A DNA stretch of 24,774 nucleotides from a virus. The position numbers were made by a program, and so were the translations under genes. The DNA lies in IMG/VR virus record IMGVR_UViG_3300037537_000985, positions 1 to 24,774 of that record. One strand, written 5' to 3'. The notes below the pieces were generated by a model, which did not search any database, was not told the origin of the DNA, and saw only the letters and a list, made by a program, of their open reading frames with translations. Shown in pieces: positions 17,301 through 24,774 of the stretch. Numbering within the stretch: the stretch's first letter is position 1; each line of letters starts with the position of its first letter.

Positions 17301-20300
17301 GCGTCGTTGAGGTATCTGCACACGGAAGATATGCCAGAGTATTAGACACGCAAATTTCTGACAGCAACGTAGATGTATATGCTGGTACCACCACAATACA
17401 TCAAGGCATGAACTGGATAACGGGTATGAACCCCCAGATATATGGTGGTGTGAATGATGTTCTAGTCCTTGGGGTAATGGAGGTTCATTCAGGGATAATA
17501 AACATTGTTAATCCAAAGTTTAGCTCACTCAATATTGCCAGTGGAGTTGACACACAGATTTACAACTCTGGCGTGGTTAATGTCGAGTCTGGAGTAGAGA
17601 ATGTTTTTGGTGGGATTACCATCATAGATGATTCAAACATCCAAAATGTTACTGGGTGGCACACACAGTTTTTTGATTCAACGGTGCATAATCAATTTGT
17701 GTCCATGCTTTTCCCGCAGCAATCAACAGGACGGGTGGTCATATCTGGAGACTTCACAACTGGTAGTGGGCTTACAATAAACACCGTAACAAACTTTATA
17801 ACTGGTGACGTTATAACGCTAATCAATGGCGTAAGTTACATTGACTTTAAGGACTTCAACCAGAGCACCGGATTTGAAAACGCTATCGTATTTACCGTAC
17901 CGGAAAACGCAACTTCAGGGGCAATGGTTAACTACATCTCTGGAATGGCAGAGACAATGTGGATATCGGGTGCCTCAAATGTCAGGATTTATAACGCAAA
18001 CACCATAGACAAGCAGCCACACGTTATAAATATAGATGAGGATTCTCCCGTAACCATTGAGATAACGGATAACTCAGGCGTCATAAATTTCAGCGGTAGT
18101 ACGTTTACGATTAATGACGGAATAAATACGGTTACAGGAAACGTCATAGACATAACGAACTCGACCAACTACCTCATGAACGAGTTCAGCGGGACAATAA
18201 ATGTAAGCGGTGGATACAATATAATTTTAAATTCGGGCATAGACCTCACGATAACTGGGGGAACAAACTACATAACGGGTAGAGACTTTACTATAAGTTA
18301 CAATATGGAAAGTGGCGCAATAGAAAGCGGTGCTTACATATTAAACTCTAATGTAAATTCAACAATAATAACAAATCCAGAGTCGGTAAACATAACCGGA
18401 GGACATACCCAACTAGTTGGTTCCGGTGGCTCAGGATTCATAGGTGGCATATCAGTAATTGCCGATACTGTAAATATACATGAATCTGTTTTCAACCCCG
18501 GAGAAGTACAACTAACGTCAGGCCAAGATATTAACGTCTATGGTGGTACAAACTTTGGCTATTCCATAATTAGCGGAGACATTACGGTAATAAGCGGAGT
18601 GAGCACCATCGCCTCTTACTCTCAACAGCCACTTGTAACAGACAGCATCGTTTCGGTGATAGGTGGATTTAATCAGGTTACAGGAGTAATTAGCGGAATT
18701 ACTTATGGAACAAATACAATTTATGGTGATGTTCCATATGTCCTTAGCGGAATAACGCACATCTATCAAACCAAAACAGGAACAAACATAGTATATGTGA
18801 CTGGAACGTCTACTTCAATTCTGGGTTCGGGAACTACTCACATTCTTAATAGTAACGTAGATATTTTTGGGGGATATAACGTTCTTACTGGAGAAAATTT
18901 CGTTTTCCAATCCGGTGCAGAAGCATTGATTGATTTAGAGTCGGGGACTGCAAACGTTTACGACAACACACAGGTAAACATCACTGGTCTAGCTTCTGTA
19001 TTTAATGTCTACGGTCAAAACCAAGAAGTAAACATTACTGGACAAAACTTTATAAGCGGTAATATATCTGGAGAACTTATTAACATTACCAGTTTTGGAA
19101 ATGTTGAAAATGTTGAAGCCCAGACTCTTACCATAATAAATGCTCAGCCGTCAGGAGGAGCTACGGCTTTTAACATTGTAACTGTTCCGTCTGGATCATT
19201 TACTTTTGGAGATATAGCTAGCCCTGTCATTAGCGGAAGTTCCGTAATGGCGACAGGAGAAACTTTCTATATATATGGTGGAGAAAATTACTTTACCGGA
19301 ATGGTCACAGGTGTGATTAATGCAGAGATAGCCCACCTAACGGTCCTACCAGACTCCGAAACTGAAATACATAATTCGGACGTAATCATTTATAACTCTG
19401 GTGCTATTACGGTAGGCGATGAGCCAACCATTATTCAGGGCACGATTTACCACACGGGTACCATCACGAGCGTAGATAGATTTTCCACCATAACCGCATA
19501 TGACCAAACCCAAATACATTGCACGAGCAATAACACAATCACAAGTATTAGTGGTTATGTTTCTATCACCGGGACGCTGAATTCCACCGAGACCGTAAAT
19601 TCGTATGGTGGAATTGTTACCGTGATTATGCAGACAGGAAAAGATGCGGTAGTCACTTCTCATGATACTTCTACAGTAAACCTGACAAGTGGGCTTTCTG
19701 GCGCAAATTGTTTCATGTATGACGACAGCGAGCTTCACATACTGTCTGGAAATCAAAATACAATATCGCAAGGTTCGGGCTGGACAAACCCTGTTAACAT
19801 AAGACTAAGCACTAACTATATTTGGAGCACCGGAGTCACAACCCAAGCTGGCGCAAATGTAATCTATTCGCCATACGTTGACATAACTCATGGTTATAAC
19901 TATTTCTATGACTTCGATGGCGAAGCTGAAATAAGCGGTTTTCAAAATTATTTCTTCGACTCTATTTGCCATGGAATAAGCGGGTTCATAAATCAATTCT
20001 ACAATAGTACCAACTATGTTCAGGTCGGAACGAGGCACATTAATGATACGTTCTACACCACGGTTTACGAAACCCACTATACCCAAATACCACGAACAGG
20101 TAACTTTTATACAATCACCCACAGTACCGGGGTAATAATTACAGGAACCGGGGACATATTTATTCAGGACTATTCATCTAATCCTGTTTATCAAACCATT
20201 GTAGAAAAATCTGGATATTTCATTGACCACCATAGTGGCGATATAAACGCAACAGGCGACATAGAAATTAACGACTACAGGCTCACGGCATACTACCCGC

Positions 20301-23300
20301 AAAACTTTTATAACTTTTTTGATAATACGGGGGACCTATACCAAGTAACCGGATATAATGTTGATTTTAATGGAGTAACCGACAGTACTATAGAATCCTA
20401 TCAAGTTAGGAATAACACAAATCAATATTCTACAATTACCGTATACGGAAACGACAACATCGTAACTGGTAGTGGCGAAACTACAATTCACGATTATTCA
20501 CAGAATACCACGAACATAACGTTCGCAGAGAAAACGGGGTATTTCATTGAGGTAAACGGGAACGACAATATCGTCATTGGCTCCGGGGTGACATCGATAA
20601 CAGACTACTCAACTCACGCAACACACAGTCCGCGTGTCGAAAAAAGCGGAACGTTCATAACAATTGCGGAAGTCACCAACATTGATGAACTGATAATTAC
20701 CGGAACCGGGGACATATTCGTTTACGAAGGAGCATACGTTGAAAGAAGCGGAGTATTCATCGACGTAAGTGGAAACAATAATGTTGTTACTGGCTCTGGC
20801 CAAACAACCATAAACGATTATTCGTCTTCATATAGCTATGACCAAAGAACAATAATAGACAAAACCGGAACGTGGATTGATATCGCGGGCACAGGGATAA
20901 CTTTAGTTGGACTTTCGGGCATAGCGTCAGGCGGAACAGGTTATGTTACAATTTATGACTATAGTTCCAACTACAATTACGACCAAAGAGTTTTGGTTGA
21001 TAGGTCTGGAGCATTCATCACGGTCTCAGGATCAGACAATACCGTAGTCGGGCTATCTGGAATAGAATCGGGTGGAACAGGGTATGTTACAATTCACGAC
21101 TATACCACCACCATTGTTGACAAGAGCAAAACTATTACCATCGACCTAGTATCTGGTTATCCGTCTGGAATATTCTTTAACACAATTGACAAGAGCGGAA
21201 CGTTCTTGGTCGGCACAGGACAAACCGTGATCGTCACTGGTTCGGGCCACAATATATACGACTATAGTCATACTACTGTTTATCCAGATTCGACAATCAT
21301 ACAATTGATATCTGGTTTCCCAACCGGAGTATTTAGATATGACTATAACCTTTTCTACATTGATATAAGTGGTGGAACAACTGCGTTCTCTGGAATTTCT
21401 GGTCTCATAAATATTTCAGGTGATTCAACGAACTATATCCATGACGCAATGGATATAGACATCTACAACCCCGGCCTAGTAACTATTTCAGGTGGGTTTA
21501 ACCAGTTTACTGGTGCGTTGGTACAAATATTCGACAGTGAAGACTACTTTGCCGTAAACGATGGGGGAATCTGTAACATCGTTTCCTCCGACATTTTAAT
21601 AGGCAACAGCGGTGGCAATATCTACATCACTTCTGATTCCGAAGGTGACACTGTTATAAATGTTGATAGCGGAACAAGTGGGATCATAAATGTTTCAGGT
21701 TATGTTTGGATCAATGACGGAGTAAATCATATTTCGGGTAGCCTAGTTCATATTACTGGCGGAACCAATTATGTTAGCGGGAATGAAGAAGTAAATATTA
21801 CCGGAGAAGTAGCCATATTCGGCAGTGACCTCATCAACATAATTAATCCTAGTGCTCCACTTCATATTTCGGGTGTTGAGCAAATTAATATAGACGCAAC
21901 GTCTGGCTACGGAATTAGCTTAGAAGCATCTTACTCAGACATAGATATAATCAGTGGCACGACATATATATCGGGCGCAAACCCTGTGTCTATTTCTGGA
22001 GGAACGAGCAACCTTACCGGATGTATCGTCACTGCATACCATAGTGGCGGAAACGATAGAATTAATATTCACGATTCAGTAGTAACCTTTACGGGCCACG
22101 AAGTGCATATATCAGGAGGAGTAAACACGGCTACTGGTCATTTTGTGGATATAACCGATAGCACTAACTACGTTTGGATCAGCGGTGGAGAAACCAACAT
22201 TATTGAGGGAATAAACGTCGTTGATGTTCAGGAAATAAACGCGGTTACCGGAGGATTAAACACGTTCAATATTTACGAAAGTGGCAATATCCATATCCAC
22301 TCTGGTGTCAACACGATAATCAATGCCACCGGAAACGATTCAGTGCGGGTAGATTTCCACCTTAGTGGAATGCACAACACTCCAATTACCACTACCATTT
22401 CGAACACGGTTACCGATTCTGGACATGGAAATTTTTACATTACTCAAGAGATCACTGGAGCAGTATTAGGTCATTCTTCTGCTCTGACCCAGTATGGTAT
22501 CCATACTCTTAATTCTACTAACGGTAATTTTCACTTTACCGGACTACATTACGGACAAAAAGTAGAACTCCCAAATGTAACTAGCATAGGAAATGACGTT
22601 AGTATCACGTCGTCGTCTACTTTTATAAATAGCGCAACCCACTCAGACGCAAATGCAATTTGGAACCTTGATGGACCAATTGTTGAATCTGGCGCAATAC
22701 TCAGTGGGCAATTACATCACTCCGATGACTCGGTAATTAATGCTGTATATGGAATAAATACTCTTACGAATACGGTCACCGCTCCCGTTACCGCAACAAC
22801 AGTCTTCGTTGGTGATAACATTGCGGAAGCTGGTTCGAACATAGTGATCAATAGCGGTAACACAATAGTATCTGGCCACTACATTGAAGCCGGGGGCCAC
22901 CTTGGTATTAGCGGGACAGGGATAACAATATACTCAGGAGTAACGATAAACAATGTGTTCTCTGGGACAACCAATATTTATTCTGGCTTTACTGTCCATA
23001 ACTATATAACTGGTGACTCCCCGTTTGCCACAGGTACATTCAACATATCCCAAGGCGTTAATAACCTTACGGCGTCATATTCTCACTTCACCTCTGACAA
23101 CGTTACTCAGGCTAATGTTTCAGGCAGCACCTTATTCCTTGAGTATTACTCTGGAAGCTCTGGGCAAAACTTCATTAACACATCGGCTGTTATTATAAAT
23201 TCGGGAATAACTTATATTACGGGGGGTACAGTCACCGTTAAGGAGAGCATTAATGATATCAGGGTTACGATTGAACCCAACGCCACCGAAAGCCTGATCT

Positions 23301-24774
23301 TAACAGAAAGCACGAATTACATTCGCGATTCAATAATTCGCATTACGGGCACAGCCTACATAACTGGTGGTGTTAATACAAACTATATATCGGGTCAGGA
23401 CACCAACACCTACATATACGGAGCAAGCGGACATACAACTACAATTCACAACTTTGACAACGGCTTTGCGAACGTCTACAACAACCACCCAGACCCATTG
23501 GTTACTGGGATCATCGTAACCGGAACAGGGAACACGGTAAATATCTATGAGGGGGCACGGAATACCCTCATTCATAACTACGAGGGTGGCGTATCAAATC
23601 TCACTGGCGCAGATAATGTCTTGTTTGATTCGATATCTGGTGAATACAATATTTACGGCTCAGACGTAACCATAAATAACGCAGAGGATAAGATCGGTAT
23701 CTCCGGTGATTTTGGTGCGTTAAACATTACCACGGGTTACTTTGAGAATTTCACAGGCACAATAACGACCTTAAATATTACTGGTTATATAAATAACCTC
23801 GATGTTCAGGATGATATAGGGTCAATTCATCATACTGGAAATATTGGTTCGTTTGATATTGATTTGTCGAACTGTACCGTAGGCACCATAAATCTTGTTT
23901 CCGACCTTGATATTGCAGACCAAGTTATTACGGGTTCCGGTCACACCGTCACAAATAGTTCACACGCGGACATACAACATTTCGTTATTACTGATTCAGA
24001 CATTACCCGTATCCAATTCGGTTCGGGAACGGTCAATATACTTAATAGCGGGGCGGGCGAATACACAACCATACAGAATATTGTTGTAACTGGAAGTGGT
24101 GAATTTAAAATTGATTATTTTACCGGAAGCCTAGATTACAGTGCTGGCGGTGGGGACATAGCAGTAGGAGACCAGACCGCTTCTGCGTATTACGGAAGTG
24201 CTACCAATAACGTCATTGATGGGGATAACCAAGGAAGTCATTCTTTAGAAATTACTGACTTTACTGGTGTTGCTTCAATTGATCTTTCAAGAATCCAGAC
24301 CGTGGGAAATCAGTCAATTTCCGCTACTACATCGTATTACGGGGGTTCCGTTTCTGCTTCTGCGTCAGCCGACCAATCTAACACTGACTCGCCTACTAAC
24401 GTCACCATGACAAACTATGGTGAAATTGACATAAAAGCAGACTTCTCTATGGGTGCAACGCAGTCTTGGAGTGTGGGGTATAATTCTTCCTCTAACCCTT
24501 CCCTGACCCAGTCTGCCTCATACCATATAGGAATAACGGGTGCTCCGGGTAGTGTAGTTAACATCACGGGATCACATATCAGTGGTCGGCTTGACAACAA
24601 TACCATTAACATAACAGGGGGACAGTCATCCTTCTTTGGTAGGGAAGACAGAAAAGCCTTTACTCACTTTAATGACATCGATGTTTTCGATTCGGATGTG
24701 CTTATACAGGACTGCGACGTAACACTGTCGGGTGTTCAGCCCATGTTGTACGTCTCAGGAGGGACGAACGATAT
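14327..24774 (+). CDS. Giant repetitive tail fibre / adhesin (3' end outside window)
   Basis: I translated this frame through to the window edge without meeting a stop: at least 3482 codons. Residues 1-41 complete a TIG domain begun in the upstream gene (VNITVTNELGSFSFGPF). Residues about 42-110 and 345-372 hold fibre-type strands such as GDIVIHKGDINLETG and HITGDLFINGQNIYDL. A LamG/concanavalin-like domain lies at about 112-343. The remainder is a degenerate array rich in Gly, Asn, Ser, Thr and Ile, with a recurring core of the type (V/I)xI(S/T)GGxNxI(S/T)G at roughly 14-20 residue spacing, for example VHITGGTNYVSGN and LTITGGTNYITGR. This is the look of a beta-solenoid. Cysteine (about ten) and lysine are rare. 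The role is probably a long host-binding fibre or tail-surface adhesin. No protease or depolymerase motif was recognised. The start is fixed by a ribosome site and the neighbouring stop. Confidence 0.87.
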   Translation, partial: MPDYNSILTGQVPELIPVPQDVNITVTNELGSFSFGPFHIKGTGLMVEGDTNMWGSLWVHDDYARIDKGIEIQTGDIVIHKGDINLETGRYFIDGVPLEDTINVGPRQSVLKSGLVLDVEATDYDSQIDYYGASNTPAWTDRSYHENHLYFSGHDDGLNITPELFADHQFRISGSWDYAETDADSVTSFEKQKLSYGGYFRPDMHEGSNNANFIFGKLLSGDQVSYGLYYTKRETLYSQLFFTDGTISQISVNHVDTGTYHYALATWDGTSHKLYVSGVLATGDVDQGFPHAGKDIRYDGQRFAIASHSGSQSTFTGDIQSVHVYEGIVPESEIVKNYKVLTKEVIHKNIHITGDLFINGQNIYDLASGNTFEIAGGINSITGQLINSIQITDSAAGNEYHISGENIGQVLTITNINQPAGAITVDGEGNDQISLNIEDSSANVTVNNYGIGSTVRFENYYGSDVDSIISGYLFVVEPGSVNTLYNLNKAFIDDNSGHLTIVNSGGEVQISGTNIISILGGNNVISGIVSGNVSISGGDNIVTLYGFDNVQFISGENKVINSGICYITGGKIDVYSGNNYITGYNINLQNSVGNFTNLDVPVYVETSDVTIRDSDLINVTGGFIDVFEGSGEIGILNSHVGFITQGTNDYIISGHNIQPGGNITLYAEQGSQPFSGLVLHSGTVFNASSEMTVNITGGTVQITGGTNTIRQSQGDISGCTYNIESGAYVFTTGFTGVVNITGLSGSAINIYSGCSIDIDNTVNITGGVNTIALDAGYAGDSNTVVWYGNNDIDSNGTMTVYITGSGIFNGTMSPTTANITAGPYVFFQDNAVLSSATISSHTGIIIIESGGEITSLTMNGSNNIANITGSQTIYIDGSSTINNSDFKDSFFTGDSNSYTFQQSVDGVEIHNGTTSVNNSSAYEVSITGYYGNWTISNSSYPDIDTWYGKNTIYGDHTEIHQSSGVWVTGNNIWITGGYTYFHTGINSKIYDSVVEVSAHGRYARVLDTQISDSNVDVYAGTTTIHQGMNWITGMNPQIYGGVNDVLVLGVMEVHSGIINIVNPKFSSLNIASGVDTQIYNSGVVNVESGVENVFGGITIIDDSNIQNVTGWHTQFFDSTVHNQFVSMLFPQQSTGRVVISGDFTTGSGLTINTVTNFITGDVITLINGVSYIDFKDFNQSTGFENAIVFTVPENATSGAMVNYISGMAETMWISGASNVRIYNANTIDKQPHVINIDEDSPVTIEITDNSGVINFSGSTFTINDGINTVTGNVIDITNSTNYLMNEFSGTINVSGGYNIILNSGIDLTITGGTNYITGRDFTISYNMESGAIESGAYILNSNVNSTIITNPESVNITGGHTQLVGSGGSGFIGGISVIADTVNIHESVFNPGEVQLTSGQDINVYGGTNFGYSIISGDITVISGVSTIASYSQQPLVTDSIVSVIGGFNQVTGVISGITYGTNTIYGDVPYVLSGITHIYQTKTGTNIVYVTGTSTSILGSGTTHILNSNVDIFGGYNVLTGENFVFQSGAEALIDLESGTANVYDNTQVNITGLASVFNVYGQNQEVNITGQNFISGNISGELINITSFGNVENVEAQTLTIINAQPSGGATAFNIVTVPSGSFTFGDIASPVISGSSVMATGETFYIYGGENYFTGMVTGVINAEIAHLTVLPDSETEIHNSDVIIYNSGAITVGDEPTIIQGTIYHTGTITSVDRFSTITAYDQTQIHCTSNNTITSISGYVSITGTLNSTETVNSYGGIVTVIMQTGKDAVVTSHDTSTVNLTSGLSGANCFMYDDSELHILSGNQNTISQGSGWTNPVNIRLSTNYIWSTGVTTQAGANVIYSPYVDITHGYNYFYDFDGEAEISGFQNYFFDSICHGISGFINQFYNSTNYVQVGTRHINDTFYTTVYETHYTQIPRTGNFYTITHSTGVIITGTGDIFIQDYSSNPVYQTIVEKSGYFIDHHSGDINATGDIEINDYRLTAYYPQNFYNFFDNTGDLYQVTGYNVDFNGVTDSTIESYQVRNNTNQYSTITVYGNDNIVTGSGETTIHDYSQNTTNITFAEKTGYFIEVNGNDNIVIGSGVTSITDYSTHATHSPRVEKSGTFITIAEVTNIDELIITGTGDIFVYEGAYVERSGVFIDVSGNNNVVTGSGQTTINDYSSSYSYDQRTIIDKTGTWIDIAGTGITLVGLSGIASGGTGYVTIYDYSSNYNYDQRVLVDRSGAFITVSGSDNTVVGLSGIESGGTGYVTIHDYTTTIVDKSKTITIDLVSGYPSGIFFNTIDKSGTFLVGTGQTVIVTGSGHNIYDYSHTTVYPDSTIIQLISGFPTGVFRYDYNLFYIDISGGTTAFSGISGLINISGDSTNYIHDAMDIDIYNPGLVTISGGFNQFTGALVQIFDSEDYFAVNDGGICNIVSSDILIGNSGGNIYITSDSEGDTVINVDSGTSGIINVSGYVWINDGVNHISGSLVHITGGTNYVSGNEEVNITGEVAIFGSDLINIINPSAPLHISGVEQINIDATSGYGISLEASYSDIDIISGTTYISGANPVSISGGTSNLTGCIVTAYHSGGNDRINIHDSVVTFTGHEVHISGGVNTATGHFVDITDSTNYVWISGGETNIIEGINVVDVQEINAVTGGLNTFNIYESGNIHIHSGVNTIINATGNDSVRVDFHLSGMHNTPITTTISNTVTDSGHGNFYITQEITGAVLGHSSALTQYGIHTLNSTNGNFHFTGLHYGQKVELPNVTSIGNDVSITSSSTFINSATHSDANAIWNLDGPIVESGAILSGQLHHSDDSVINAVYGINTLTNTVTAPVTATTVFVGDNIAEAGSNIVINSGNTIVSGHYIEAGGHLGISGTGITIYSGVTINNVFSGTTNIYSGFTVHNYITGDSPFATGTFNISQGVNNLTASYSHFTSDNVTQANVSGSTLFLEYYSGSSGQNFINTSAVIINSGITYITGGTVTVKESINDIRVTIEPNATESLILTESTNYIRDSIIRITGTAYITGGVNTNYISGQDTNTYIYGASGHTTTIHNFDNGFANVYNNHPDPLVTGIIVTGTGNTVNIYEGARNTLIHNYEGGVSNLTGADNVLFDSISGEYNIYGSDVTINNAEDKIGISGDFGALNITTGYFENFTGTITTLNITGYINNLDVQDDIGSIHHTGNIGSFDIDLSNCTVGTINLVSDLDIADQVITGSGHTVTNSSHADIQHFVITDSDITRIQFGSGTVNILNSGAGEYTTIQNIVVTGSGEFKIDYFTGSLDYSAGGGDIAVGDQTASAYYGSATNNVIDGDNQGSHSLEITDFTGVASIDLSRIQTVGNQSISATTSYYGGSVSASASADQSNTDSPTNVTMTNYGEIDIKADFSMGATQSWSVGYNSSSNPSLTQSASYHIGITGAPGSVVNITGSHISGRLDNNTINITGGQSSFFGREDRKAFTHFNDIDVFDSDVLIQDCDVTLSGVQPMLYVSGGTND
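14660..15355 (+). other. LamG / concanavalin-like lectin domain in the giant fibre
   Basis: Residues about 112-343 show the typical order of a LamG-like jelly roll: LVLDVEATDYDS, NHLYFSGHDDGLNI, YGGYFRPD, a NFIFGKLLSG strand, then HYALATWDGTSHKLYVSG and a closing FTGDIQSVHVYEGIVPESEI. Such domains bind sugars or act as spacers in phage fibres; binding is inferred, not shown. Confidence 0.72.
15450..24774 (+). repeat. Degenerate coding repeat array (probable beta-solenoid)
   Basis: The region encodes hundreds of short, diverged units with a core of the form INITGG-x-N-x-ISG. Clear examples are encoded near 16405-16450, 16618-16640, 18205-18290, 21700-21800 and 22105-22220. DNA identity between units is low and codons differ, so the repeats are old or under selection for protein pattern rather than recent copies. 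Confidence 0.65.
20093..21300 (+). repeat. Sub-array of about eleven 34-47 residue units inside the giant fibre
   Basis: The units open with (K/R)(S/T)GxFI and continue with VSGNDNIVTGSGxTTI then a DYS box. Starts are near 20093, 20207, 20324, 20432, 20531, 20642, 20744, 20861, 21002, 21122 and 21191. The pair starting at 20861 and 21002 is closest, sharing SGGTGYVTI and, at 20934-20955 and 21074-21095, nearly the same DNA. A 17-base string, GGAACCGGGGACATATT, occurs exactly at 20144-20160 and 20702-20718. Confidence 0.7.

Noticed and set aside
15778-24612. Many minus-strand and alternative-frame small ORFs under the giant gene
   Set aside because: They lack ribosome sites and recognisable domains, and arise because the repetitive Ile/Thr/Asn/Gly codon pattern leaves few stops on the other strand.
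15450-24774. CRISPR array or DNA-level tandem repeat
   Set aside because: The repetition is in the encoded protein. DNA copies are diverged, there is no fixed direct repeat with regular spacers, and the frame is open throughout.

Overview
The window looks like the tail-tip and tail-fibre region of a lambda-type (siphovirus-like) double-stranded DNA phage, or a prophage of that kind. The left third encodes, in lambda order and on the minus strand, homologues of the tail-tip proteins M, L, K, I and J. The rest is a plus-strand run of structural and adhesin-like genes. Codons read cleanly in the standard bacterial code, the DNA is moderately AT-rich by eye, and genes are packed edge to edge. There are no tRNAs, IS elements, CRISPR arrays or housekeeping genes. 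The host cannot be named from the sequence; an aquatic phage is a guess from the architecture only.

Left module (1-7013, minus strand): M (7013-6471), L (6465-5428), K (5412-4528), I (4535-3423) and J (3418 to beyond base 1) form one tightly coupled operon with gaps of 4-15 nt or an overlap of 8 nt. Several members carry extra modules. M and L each have a short aromatic segment like a carbohydrate-binding module. K (a JAB/JAMM peptidase plus an NlpC/P60 domain) has a four-cysteine knuckle. I carries a complete 130-residue Hint (intein-like) domain exactly at the junction between its ubiquitin-like beta-grasp half and its hydrophobic half. The tape-measure gene that precedes M in lambda is not present.

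A 79-bp divergent gap (7014-7092) separates this from the right module (7093-24774, plus strand). That module starts with three consecutive genes that I read as paralogues of one duplicated beta-rich domain. The third continues into Ig-like IPT/TIG domains and a matrixin-type zinc metalloprotease with an intact HExxHxxGxxH motif. Next come an 811-aa protein made largely of TIG domains and then one uninterrupted reading frame of at least 3482 codons (14327 to the window end). That giant protein has a LamG/concanavalin-like domain near its N-terminus followed by thousands of residues of degenerate Gly/Asn/Ser/Thr/Ile repeats, probably beta-solenoid.

The two boundaries between the last three genes each fall inside what reads as a single TIG domain. 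Adjacent chains may therefore complete each other's folds, or one ancestral fibre gene has been cut into segments. Taken together, the left module would build the tail tip and entry apparatus. The right module would build very long host-binding fibres carrying a protease. The strongest candidates for something undescribed are the beta-grasp/Hint/hydrophobic gpI next to its JAB peptidase gene, the fibre-borne matrixin, and the split-TIG gene boundaries.
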